Position numbers and translations under genes: made by a program
Source: Hirsutella rhossiliensis
Lineage: Eukaryota > Ascomycota > Sordariomycetes > Hypocreales > Ophiocordycipitaceae
Length of the DNA: 64,000 nt
Assembly (NCBI RefSeq): GCF_020360975.1
Contig: NW_025408668.1
Coordinates: 6,386,001-6,450,000, forward strand
Reading direction: 5' to 3'
Part shown: in pieces, positions 1 to 9,370 of the stretch
Numbering within the stretch: position 1 is the first letter of the stretch
Layout: the number at the start of each line of letters is the position of its first letter
Notes under the pieces: model-generated
The model's database searches: none
What the model saw: the letters and a program-made list of their open reading frames with translations, nothing else
Told to the model about the DNA's origin: nothing

Positions 1-1020
1 AGTCATGCGACTGCTGCACAATGCGGGTTCTCAACTGGTCTTTCTCAGCTTCCTCCTGGTTACCCTCCTCTCCGGATCCACCCGGCACCCAAATACGGTC
101 TCTGAATGTCAGCCTTTGCCTGCGTCGATCGCACATTCTGAAATCTGGATCTTCAGGCCCAGCGAGGGCGGGAAGGCACGCTCGCGATCGCGGACTGCCT
201 TATAGGCTGCCCGGAATATCGAGTCCTTCGCCACCGTTTCGTCCCAGAGTTGCTGCAGGTCCGCTACCTCGAAGACCTTCATCTTCGGCAGGGTGGATGC
301 CTCTGAACAGTCAGAACTCATCGCGTTGATACATGCTCTTGTCGATGATGGAATGGCACTATCCGGTATCAACTGTATCATTCTTCCTTGTTCCCGCTCG
401 TCGTCAATGCCCTGTGGCTTGTCTTGTTCACGGCGGGACAACGCATCAGGCACGACAGCCTCGCTTCCCGGTCGATACTCGAGCTTGAAGTCGAACTGGG
501 ACAATTCGGCTGCCCAACGGCTCTGCCGTTCCGTGAGCTTCTGGCGTGTCGCGAAATACTCCAGGTTGCGGTGATCGGTAAGGATTGTAAATGGGCCGCA
601 GCTCCTAAGTTCGGCGTTCCAGTTGTCGAGACATCTCATGATGGCAAGCATCTCCTTGTCGTGAATGGGATAGTTGTACTCCGCTGGCGAAAGTCGCTTC
701 GAGAAGAAGGCGCATGCGTGTCGACGTCCATCTGGGCCTTCCTGCGACAGGACGCCTCCCAATGCGTAGCCTGAGCAATCCGTCTCCAAAAAGGTCGGGA
801 GGCTCGGGTCCCACTGCTTGAGCACCGGTGACTCGCAAAATCGTCGCTTCAGCTCCTGAAACGCCTCGTTCTCCGCTCGTCCCCAATGAAAGGCAGTTCC
901 TTTCTTAAGCAGGGCATCCAGAGACTGCGTGATCTTGGCATAGTCGGGGATGAAGATCCGGTAATAGTTGGCGAAGCCCAGAAAGCTTCTGACACCCTTC
1001 ACCGTGGTCGGGCCTCCCAT
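1..1020 (-). pseudogene. Gypsy-A RNase H domain and start of integrase
   Basis: The longest open frame of the element (1020-109) begins in the RT thumb (VKGVRSFLGFANYYRIFIPDY) and contains the gypsy RNase H: FLETDCSGYALGGVLSQ, FFSKRLSPAEYNYPIHDKEML, and ILTDHRNLEYF with the second catalytic Asp, then VVPDALSRRE. The linker to integrase shifts frame near 110. The last visible part (LRTRIVQQSHD) is the start of the integrase zinc-binding region. The rest lies beyond the window start. Confidence 0.87.
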
Positions 1021-1127
1021 TCGCGGATGGCGCGCTGCTTTCGGGGTCGCAGGCGATTCCTTTCCTGCGTTGACGATGAACCCAAGGTATTTGACCTCTT
1101 GTACCGAAAACTCGCACTTCGCTGGGT

Positions 1128-1804
1128 CTAGGTGCAGCCCAGCGTCGGCGAGTGCTTGGAGAACTCGTCGCCCCTAGCCTCATGATCCGCCTTCGAACCG
1201 CTCGAGTAGATCAGTACATCATCCAGGTACGCTGTGACAAAGTCGTCCAGCCATTCGCGCAATACACTGTTCATGTATCGTTGGAATGATGCCGGGGCGC
1301 CGCTCAGGCCGAAAGGGCACACGAGCCACTCGTAGAGCCCAAACCTCGTGCGAAATGCAGTCTTTCCTCATGTCCCGGAGCCATGCGGATCTTATGGAAA
1401 GCGGCCACCACGTCCAACTTGGTGAACCACTTAGCCTTGGCCAGATTCTGCAGGGTCTCCGCGATGAGGGGCAGTGGGTATCGGTCGCGCTTGGTGATTG
1501 CATTCAGCGCTCGGTAGTCGCAACAAAATCGCAGCCCTCCATTCGGCTTCCGCACGAACAGCACCGGCGCGGCAGCCGCTGAGCTACTCGCTCGGATGAA
1601 TCCTCTGTCCAGCAGGTCTTTCAGGGTCTTTCGCAAGACCAACAGCTCTTCTCGTGACATGTTGTAGAGTGGGCCCCACGGAAGGGGTGGCTCGTTGCCG
1701 TTCTTGTCAGGCTGCAGGTTGACTTCATGATCCACACCCGGTCGATGTGGCGGCAGCTTCATTGCCTCTCCTGGTGAGAATAGGTCGCGGAATTCTTTCA
1801 GCAC
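1128..1804 (-). pseudogene. Gypsy-A reverse transcriptase, frameshifted
   Basis: RT copies the element RNA into DNA in the particle. The entry region has GFIRASSSAAAAPVLFVRKP and CCDYRALNAITKRDRYPLP, then KWFTKLDVVAAFHKIRM with the first catalytic Asp. After a one-base loss near 1366 the frame resumes as the [17 protein letters not shown] block, and the YLDD catalytic box is at 1218-1229. A second shift near 1165 ends the ORF just after the YLDD block. Catalytic residues are present, so the damage is only in the frame. Confidence 0.88.
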
Positions 1805-2380
1805 TTCTGCCGGGACCTTCTCGCTCGGATCGACTGGCGGCTTCGGCTGAAGCGCCCTCTATATCCGACAAACTGATTGCATGAATCGAGATCGCGTTGC
1901 ACTTCTTGCGTCTCTTTGCGCGTCGACACTCCGCCGTGAATACGGCTGCCGACACGAGTCTTGCGCTTCGAATCGCGCGTATCTTGGCGGGCTCTTCCTG
2001 CCCAATGAGGCGTATCGTCACACCTGCCCTCCCATGGTACATTCGCTGCTTGGCAGCATCGTACACGACGTGATTTCTCTCCATCCAAGGCCGGCCGAGG
2101 AACATGTCCTGGCCCAGGCTTGGGATCACGTATGCAAAGACACGTTCGTCAAATCCAGCTGTCTCGACCACAACAGCCACGACCCTGGGGATATGACACT
2201 CTTCGCTGACTCTGAGAATCCCCCAATTTCTCGTGGTTTCGAGTCGACGAAGGGTATCCGCAGCTTCCGAACAAGGGCTTCGTCGATCACGGCATAGCAG
2301 TCACATCCACAGTCGACAAGGGCGCGTATTCGATAGCCTCGGTTTACCCGCGCGTTGACTAATACAGTCCGACTATTCAT
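1725..2380 (-). pseudogene. Gypsy-A aspartic protease region, frameshifted
   Basis: This segment follows gag and precedes RT, the expected place for the retroviral-type aspartic protease. The active-site segment ALVDCGCDCYAVID is at about 2285-2325, with D-C-G where D-S/T-G is usual. The flap and C-terminal part follow as VVVETAGFDERVFAYV and GQDMFLGRPWME in another frame, so one shift lies near 2190. The ILGRPW-like box (FLGRPWME) is typical of fungal gypsy proteases. Downstream to 1804 is a low-complexity linker with no recognisable domain. Confidence 0.72.
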
Positions 2381-2525
2381 TCGTGGCTTGAACGCTTCCC
2401 AGTCCCGGATGTCTGCCTTTGCAGGCCCCGGCGCCCGCTTTCGCCCCGGGGCTAGTCTTTTCCCGCCGACTCGTCCTCACTGGATGCTGCGGTTGATTCC
2501 GAATCATCTGCGGCATCGGGCTTCT

Positions 2526-3533
2526 TCATGCGCGCAGCTTTAGGTCGCTGTTGCTTCCTTCGCCAGGAAAGACCACCTGGGCTGGGCAGTCCACGATAAG
2601 ATGATCCGTCCGACCACAGCGATAGCAGCGGCGCTCATCCTTCGGCTTCTTATCGACATGTCGACGACCCTTCGACTCGTGGCCAATACGGTTGATGTCC
2701 GTCATCTTAACATCTCCGTCGGGGTCCTCCGGTTCCTCCTTGGGTCGTTGCCTTGGTAGCTGTTGAGGCGTCCGCTCAGTCGACGTCGGCTGCCTACCGG
2801 GTTTCAGTCTCTCAATCTGCCCGCAATTTCCTGAACTCTCGCAAGCCATCCCTGGTAGTCGTCGGGTAGGACGGCTGTGACCAAACTCTCTTGGAGGCGT
2901 GCATTTATTGCGTTCTCTAGAAATACGATCTTTGCACTGTCCGGCCAGTCTGCTCCCGGCTTCAGCTAATGCCTGTTCGAATCGGGGAAGGAAGGACGCG
3001 AGAGGTTGGTCTTCGCGCTGCCGCATAGTTCTCAGCGTGGCAGCAGCGCGGGATTGGATGTTGCTGTCCTGGTAGGTTCGGTCGAGGTATCGCATGAACT
3101 CTGGGGTCGTAGCTACCCCAGGGCCTCCGCGGCGTAAAGGTAGCTACCACTTGCTGTGGTCGCTCGTCCAAACATGAGTTGATGAGGTACCAAAGTTCGC
3201 GATTTCCACTGTAGTAGTGTGCATCAAGGTCCAGCTTGTCTCGCATCTGCCTGGCCCAGGCGGAGTAGCTCTTCCGTGAGCCGTCATACTTGGTGGGTTG
3301 GGCAACGGTTTCGCATTCCAGTACCGCAGGTTTTGGGAGGGCGTGCCCAAGCCAGGCGTGCTCTCGCCCAATCCTCGTGCCACTGGCGGCGATTGCAAGT
3401 CGGCGCTCTGCGGCTGCGCTCGCCCGAGTTGCTCCATCAGCAAGGAAAGTTGGTCCTGTAGAGGGCTGAGAGTCGCATTGACCGCTTCTTGAATGCGTTG
3501 GTCAATCCATTGCTGCTGGAGACTTGGGCTCAC
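2526..3533 (-). pseudogene. gag: Gypsy-A gag (capsid/nucleocapsid), frameshifted
   Basis: Gag forms the virus-like particle. The start at 3533 opens with MSPSLQQQWIDQRIQEAV, a glutamine-rich predicted helix. The capsid core includes WYLINSCLDERPQQVV and MRYLDRTYQDSN, and the gene ends with a CCHC zinc knuckle (CYRCGRTDHLIVDC, CX2CX4HX4C) near 2585-2630. The product is spread over three frames. Shifts are needed near 3290, 3137, 3118, 2950 and 2820, and most fall in short homopolymers (for example CCAAG where CCAAAG would keep frame). The product is recognisable but not translatable as one protein. Confidence 0.82.
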
Positions 3534-3583
3534 TCTGCTGGTCCATCCTGACGAGCAGTCTGCAGCTTGCGGTATTTAGAAGG

Positions 3584-3594
3584 AGCTCTAGATA
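3584..3594 (-). promoter_or_regulatory. Self-priming (Tf1-type) primer-binding site
   Basis: The 11 bases immediately inside the LTR (minus strand TATCTAGAGCT) are perfectly complementary to AGCTCTAGATA inside the LTR at 3657-3647. Tf1, MAGGY, skippy and relatives prime reverse transcription by folding the 5' end of their mRNA back onto an 11-nt site directly next to the LTR. If that holds here, transcription should start near 3657, about 50 bases downstream of the TATA-like element. The core TCTAGA is itself a palindrome, which lowers the weight of the match. No tRNA 3'-end complement is obvious here. Confidence 0.55.
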
Positions 3595-4282
3595 TGTGAA
3601 AGGCTGGCCCGGAGTTTATTCAACAAGCAGGTGCCTAGGTGTTGTCTATCTAGAGCTAAGGAGGAAAAGAAGCTGAACTCGAGGCGTAGCCTCGAGTGCG
3701 AGCTTATATTGCCCTTCTCGGAATGTTCTCGCAGCTTCTGGGTCCGCGGAGCGGGGCCGGTGTTGCCACCGGAGCACGACCCACCGGACCCGGTACAACC
3801 GGGTCCACCAGCCGGGCACAGCCCGTGACAGTTAATGTGGATAGGCGTAGCTCCCTCAGATGGGACAACGGGGGTATACCAAAGGGCTGGATCGATCTCA
3901 AAGAAGTCGATCTTGACAGCCGGGTGCTTTGCAAGTTGGTTCTCAATCTGCGCCGGGCTTGGGGGCGCGGTGATGTGACTGCTTCCGCGGGCACTGCTGC
4001 TTGTAGGTTCGGCAGACATCGTGACGGATAGGTTGATAGATGCGTTGCTGACGCAGCTGAGGGCTCGCAATGAGGGTCAGCCGTAGAATCCGCTTCGTGA
4101 GAGGTTTGTCAAAGGTCAGGGGCGTCTTCTGCTCTTAGCACAGTTGGCCTCGTACAAATGGCTTCGCAGCGAATTGCTTGAGGGACTGTCTCTTCCACCT
4201 TGCTGCTCTGTGGCTCCTTCGTGCCTGGAACCACTGATCAGTGAAGGTAGGTCACCGTGTATCGATACACACACGAGTCACA
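3595..4282 (-). repeat. Probable 5' LTR of Gypsy-A
   Basis: The inner end is well supported: read on the minus strand it finishes with TTTCACA at 3595, just before the self-priming site. An AATAAA-like signal lies at 3615-3620 and a TATA-like AATATAAG at 3703-3710. A 19-bp palindrome (ctcgaggc-gta-gcctcgag) sits at 3678-3696. The outer end is less certain. Starting at TGTGAC (4282) gives matching TGTGA/TCACA termini and a 688-bp LTR, but a TGTTGGAATGG motif at about 4451 is an alternative start. The partner LTR is outside the window, so neither boundary can be checked here. A 160-codon ORF (4070-3588) lies in this stretch; I do not recognise it. Confidence 0.6.
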
Positions 4283-4622
4283 AAGAAGCTCTATTATAGC
4301 TATGATCATGACTTGTCTTTCTCCTCTTAAGAGAGAGATAGAGACAGAGATTCTACGGAGCAAAACACATCGGGCTAGGGCCAACATTCTTCCGTGCAGG
4401 AGGGTGCGGGGGTCCGAGACAGAGAGGGAGCAATTGACCATTCCAACAATGCATCAATTTTTAACATTTTTTGCCCTTTTATTATTAGGGATACCAATAA
4501 TTATGGTGTTAAGGTGACTGGTTCAGGTGGGTGACCTGGACAGGTGGTGAGGACCCACTTTACGTGGGGCTGTGGGACGAGTACTACTACTAATGTAGAA
4601 AGTGGTGGATGGATAACTACTT

Positions 4623-4670
4623 TGGGCACCCAGGGTGCGCCGTCTGTCTGAATGTGCACCCGGGTGCCCA
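4623..4670. repeat. Imperfect inverted repeat (hairpin)
   Basis: The left arm 4623-4640 and right arm 4654-4670 both read TGGGCACCC outward-in, followed by GGGTGC with one extra base in the left arm. It could fold as a hairpin with a 13-base loop. No function can be assigned. Confidence 0.6.
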
Positions 4671-5292
4671 TGTATCGGTCGCCCTTGTCTCGCCATGAAG
4701 TGCGGGCCGCGTCGGTGGGAAGTTTTTGAGCGGGTAGGGGGTGTGACCGGGAAGGGGGTGGATTACGTTACCGATTAGGTATAGTCCGCTCCGGTGGCGT
4801 AGTCACGACCAACGGCCTGAGCACTGCTGAGGTAACAGATGAATCCCACACTGCGGTTCTTAATGGCGCGCCCGGGCGCGCAATTTTATTTGGGCGGCCG
4901 CCTGTAAGGCCCCTAAAAGGGGGGTCCGGGCACGCCCCTTTAAGGGACACACACACAATACATACATATCTCTGTGAGCCTCATCGGCTTCGCCCTGCCC
5001 GACTTGATAGCTCCACCGCTTTTCGCTGTGACCTTCCTATTCGGGCATCACCCAGAACCTCTAGTTCTGACAGCAACACGACCGTCAAAGAAACAGGTAT
5101 TGTGCCCCCCTCTCCGGCACTTAGGCCCTCAGAACTCAAGCTCTATCTTGATCCTTGCTTGGGTATCTGAAACACCCTTTTTAATTCCCCTCCGTCTGGA
5201 AAGCGAGAATCCCTTCCTCTCTCACTTCACTCGCCCGTAAAGTACGGTTCACAGCTAGCCCTAGGGTTAGTGATGAAAATAAGTGCAATGGC

Positions 5293-5298
5293 TATATA
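5293..5298 (+). promoter_or_regulatory. Candidate TATA box of the xylanase gene
   Basis: TATATA lies about 100 bases upstream of the chosen ATG in an otherwise mixed-composition promoter. The start codon at 5396 has a good fungal context (CTACCATGG). Confidence 0.4.
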
Positions 5299-5395
5299 GA
5301 CTATAAAGTGATTTAATCCTCCCAACCCGAATTCTTTGCTCTTTATCTCCGACTCTTCGTCTCTCGCTCCTCGGACGGATCTTTATATCGCTACC

Positions 5396-6123
5396 ATGGT
5401 TGCCCTAAAATACCCTACTCTTGCCCTTTCAGCGGCGGCCGCGTCTCTCGCAGCTCCGACTGAGCGCATCGAGCGCAGCTCTGAGCCCAACTTCGAGCTC
5501 GACGTGACCCTGGATCTCGTTAAGCGTCAGAACTATACCCAGGACTATGTTACCAGTGGCACCGTCAACTATAGTCCGTCGAGCAACGGGTACTCGGTCA
5601 CCTACTCCGGCGCCGGAGACTTTGTCGTCGGCAAGGGCTGGAGCACTGGCAGCACTAGCAGGTGCGTCCTCAATCTTTCATTTTGTTAGTGTGATTGATC
5701 TAAACACTGTCTAGAGCTATAACCTTCTCTGGATCCACGTCTGCCACCGCCGGCACCAATCTCGTTTCCCTCTACGGCTGGAGCACAAACCCGCTCGTGG
5801 AGTACTACGTCCAAGAATGCTACACCGGCGGCTCCGCCGGCCAGGGCACTGTCAAGGGCACCCTCACTAGCGACGGCTCGACGTACACCGTCTACGAGCA
5901 CCAGCAGGTCAACCAGCCATCCATCCAGGGCACGACGACCTTCAGCCAGTACATCTCCGTGCGCTCGAGCCAGCGGTGTTCCGGCGGCACCATCACCTTC
6001 GCCAACCACGTCAAACAGTGGGCCTCGTACGGCATGAACTTGGGCACGATGAACTACCAGACCATCTCTACCGAGGGCTGGGGTGGCGCTTCAGGATCGA
6101 GCAACTACACTGTCTCCGGCTGA
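5396..6123 (+). CDS. GH11 endo-1,4-beta-xylanase, secreted, one intron
   Basis: Hydrolyses internal beta-1,4 bonds of plant xylan; secreted. Exons are 5396-5661 and 5715-6123. The 53-base intron starts GTGCGT and ends CTAG, with CTAAA as likely branch site. The protein is 224 residues, normal for GH11. Residues 1-20 are a signal peptide ([12 protein letters not shown]). A propeptide ends at Lys43-Arg44, a Kex2-type site typical of fungal xylanases. The beta-jelly-roll core includes [15 protein letters not shown] and [15 protein letters not shown]. The catalytic nucleophile is Glu118 in EYYVQE and the acid/base is Glu209 in [10 protein letters not shown]. Both are present, so the enzyme is probably active. 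There is no carbohydrate-binding module. The gene is untouched by RIP although the RIP block begins about 1.45 kb downstream. The longer in-frame start at 5336 would precede the signal peptide and is less likely. Confidence 0.95.
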
Positions 6124-7580
6124 GAGCCTTGGGCGTGCGAACCACGTCCGTTGAACTAACGACGGAGCAGAGCGAAAAAGCAGTGCTTCGGCCTGTAAAT
6201 AAAATCTAAGAAATGTTAGTTTTGTTGTGCAATAATTTAGCAACTCTTAGGTAAAACTTTGGAATGCCTTCATATTCATCTTCAGCAGATAAAATGCTCG
6301 TCCAATTGAACGTAGTCGACCAAATCTTGTAATTCTTATATTACTCTCGGCGTGTCCGTTTCTGAAGGTTCCAAATCTACGTCACGTGGCGTGGCCGCGG
6401 CGCTCTCGACCACGTTACTCTGCCTCTCGCTTATTCCCTCTCCTCCTTGCTATTAAGTACCTCTTTCGTTGATGGATCCTTATGGCTACTTGATTACTTC
6501 TTCTACTCTCTTCCTGTTGGAGGAGACCAGCTGTCTCTAGAAGGTTCTATGGGCACAACGACTCTATCGGCTATGTCTACATAAGACCTAGCCTTGAACT
6601 CCTTTCTGTAGCTCGAAGGCATCATCAATCAAGATCATTCATTCACTCTTTCCGAGGCCGCGTGTGCGGACAACACGTCCCTCATTTCCGCCTGGCTAAT
6701 GGCAAAATTATCGTATCGCGCTCGGGCGCTTAACGCCTAACGCCTAACGTGCAAAATGGTCCGAGGAAAAGAAAAAGGGGGGGGTGGTGTCGTTCTCTAT
6801 ACCGTCAGTGCACCAGAAGGAACGAGCGCGGAATAAGTAGAGCGTGGCACGGGTACTCGTCTCACCTAGAATCGTTCTCTAGGGTTTGAATGGCGGGGAA
6901 GTAGGAAGACTGTCACACACAGACCAAGTGCCATAACTGTCAGTTGCGCACCACTTGCTGGAGCGCGCGTTCTACTTTTGGTGCAATAAAGACAGAAGGA
7001 TGACGTTGCGTTGCGTTTCAGAACGAAATCAATTGCCCGTTTGTGAGTGCACGAATTGCATGACCCCAGCACGACAGCATTTTTTCTGACGGCTAATTCA
7101 TCATGAAACCCAGTTATTCTCAGATCGATAGTCGGCACAAGACCACGTACCTTTATCGGCAGCAATGCTGTAGAACAGCTGTGATGCGGGTTCCATAGTG
7201 TCACTCGCTTAGAGACCTGGGTTGCGTCATCTGAAACCGAAGTGGGGATCGCGACGCGCGGGAGGACCTATATAGGGGATAACCACAGCCCGCTGGAGGA
7301 GCTCTTTAGAGATTAACAATTGCATCACTGACCCCCGTTCTTTACTCTCCGTTTCGTTGTGATTGTGCTCCTGTTAGCTAGTATAGGCACCGCTGTTAGT
7401 AGGTCACCTGAAGGATCAAGGGAGGGCCACCTAAAGGATTATTATAAGGCTATATATCGGGAACCTATAAAGACCTTACGTATAGGGCTAGTTTAGTGCC
7501 TATATAAGTCACCTAAGGGTCCCTCTTACTATGGTATAAATAGGGCCCTATAGCTGATTCTTTCTAGCTAGATTATATAT
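6124..7580. other. Intergenic DNA with xylanase 3' UTR and an orphan promoter-like segment
   Basis: A GTAAATAAAATC polyadenylation-like signal lies near 6197. Beyond it no coding region is convincing. A TATA-like CTATATAGG at about 7267-7276 is followed by pyrimidine-rich sequence (about 7330-7365), which resembles a fungal promoter and 5' UTR pointing into the RIP block, where no intact gene follows. CpA/TpG become rare after about 7440 and nearly vanish after 7600. Confidence 0.45.
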
Positions 7581-9370
7581 CTTTATCCCTTCTTATACTG
7601 CCCCTAGCTTATAAGTACTAGAATAATAGTCTATTAATAGCTCCTTATATATAGCCTAAACTAGTTTTAATACCTAGCTAGCTTAACCTATACTAAAGTT
7701 AGACGCTACGCTATTTTAATCTTTAATATAGCCTCTATACCGGTTATACGCGTTAGGTAGACCTAGTTTATACTATATTATTATTATATAGTTATTCCCC
7801 TTAATTAAGGGCTATATAGCTAGTTTCTACTTACTTTTATTTATAAAGAAGCTAGAACTAAACTTACGACTACCTAGGGCTATATTAAGTTTACGCGAAG
7901 CGCTGCTAGGCTTATAAACTATTAGATAACTATTATACTACTAGTAAAAGTATAAGCTAATAATAGTATATATACGATACTTTCCTATATATCTTCCTAA
8001 TAACTCTTATTTTAGATATAAGCTATCCCCGTCGATCCTTACAAGCCTTATAATATAGTAAAGTAGTAGTAGTATTCTTTCCTTTAAAGTAATACTAAGT
8101 TAAAGGTATAAGAATTATAATATTAATAGGCTTTTAGTTTAAGGTAGAGCTATATATATTAGATAAGATATAAACTATACGATATATTAAAGGAGTTATA
8201 TCTCTTATCTCGATTTTATAGTTATTTAATATAACTATTATTTAAATTATTAAAGTATATACTTAAATATTAGTACTATCTATCTCCTATAATATAATTA
8301 AATACTATATAAGTCCTCCTCCTTTCTAGCCTCTTTAATAGGGCCTTCGCCGCCTTTAGTTTTAGCTACTTAACTTACTTCTAAGACTATTATAAGCCTT
8401 CTTACGCGTAGTTTAATAAAGCTACTATTAATAAGCTAGTTTAGACCTATAATAAGAATAATAGCCCTTTTAGTAACCTAAATATATAAAGTAGATATAA
8501 TAGTAGTATAGCCTTTATATATATAAATAACTCCTTATAAGCTATTAATAATACCCTTATATATAGGTTTACTACTACCGCTATTACTAGTAGAACTAAG
8601 TCTAGCTAGTACTATATATACTATTTATATAGACCTTACCTACCCTCCTCTTTCTTATACCTAGCTAACTCGCTTTATAAATTAAGGTATAAGTTTATAT
8701 TTAGTACTATCGCGGGAAAGACTATAGTAGTCTAGTCGACTAATATAAGGGGCGACCTATTTAATAACTACTTCGACCTTATAATACTTAGCGGTAGCGT
8801 AGGTATATTCGATAGCTATATACTAAAGTTTAGCGCTATCCCTAGCGACCGCTATAGTAGCGTATTATTAAGGGACTAATATAATTAAATACCTGCGAAG
8901 CTTAGGGCTAGTTACTTTTAGCGGTTTAACTAGTTCTTAAATATAGATAATCTAGACTTTATATTTAAGTAGGTAAAGTGCTTATTAGCGCTAACTACTA
9001 TTATAGGATATATAAGGAGCGATAACTTAAGGTTCCTAGAGGTATTATAAAGCATAATATACTTAGGCTCTTAGGATATAATATATTAACTAAAAAGTAG
9101 CTATTAAAAGGAGGTAAGTAAAAAATATTATTAGTTAAATAGTTATAGCTATATATTATATAAATAGAGTATTAAGGTAGGAACGGTTAATAAGAGTTAA
9201 GAAGAGCTAGTAAAGCTATCTTTAATTAATTAAATAAGATTTATTTAAAGAGAAAGAGCTTAATAACTAAGCATACTAAGTTATATAGCTCTTTATAAGA
9301 GCCTTTAATCGTACGTACTTAACTCTTAACCCGTTCGTACCCCGCTTACCTTAATAGTAAATATAACGCT
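7581..9370 (+). repeat. Left arm of 1.79-kb inverted repeat
   Basis: This arm is the reverse complement of 11751-13540. Paired positions sum to 21121 at both ends (7581 with 13540, 9370 with 11751), so the arms have no net length difference. Differences look like RIP transitions. One frame reads through much of the arm with only RIP-type stops (for example LFNNYFDLIILSGSVGIFDS near 8755-8815), so the arm probably once carried a gene, which I do not recognise. The left arm may extend further out, because the right arm is cut by Gypsy-B1. Confidence 0.75.

Larger units (their letters stand above)
1..4282 (-). mobile_element. Ty3/Gypsy retrotransposon Gypsy-A, 5' LTR through RNase H, integrase beyond window
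   Basis: Read on the minus strand the order is LTR, gag, protease, reverse transcriptase, RNase H and the start of integrase, which is the Ty3/Gypsy order. The element runs off the window start, so its 3' LTR is not seen. Base composition is ordinary and CpA/TpG is abundant, so it has escaped the RIP that destroyed the repeats 3 kb away. Its ORFs are broken by many one-base shifts, so this copy cannot make an intact polyprotein as sequenced. It lies about 1.1 kb upstream of the GH11 gene on the opposite strand. Confidence 0.9.
4283..5330. other. Intergenic DNA between Gypsy-A and GH11
   Basis: I see no convincing gene. It holds an imperfect inverted repeat at 4623-4670 (TGGGCACCC facing GGGTGCCCA), a perfect 16-bp GC palindrome at 4866-4881 and a short CA run near 4950. 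The short ORFs here lack conserved motifs. Confidence 0.6.

Noticed and set aside
3588..4070. 160-codon minus-strand ORF starting MRALSCVSNAS
   Set aside because: Lies within the probable LTR U3/R region and overlaps the inferred transcript start; no recognisable domain. Kept only as a remark in the LTR entry.
5686..6009. 107-codon minus-strand ORF over xylanase exon 2
   Set aside because: Shadow frame of a well-supported GH11 coding exon.
6725..6755. Telomere-like TAACGCC repeats
   Set aside because: Only about three imperfect units and not the fungal CCCTAA motif.
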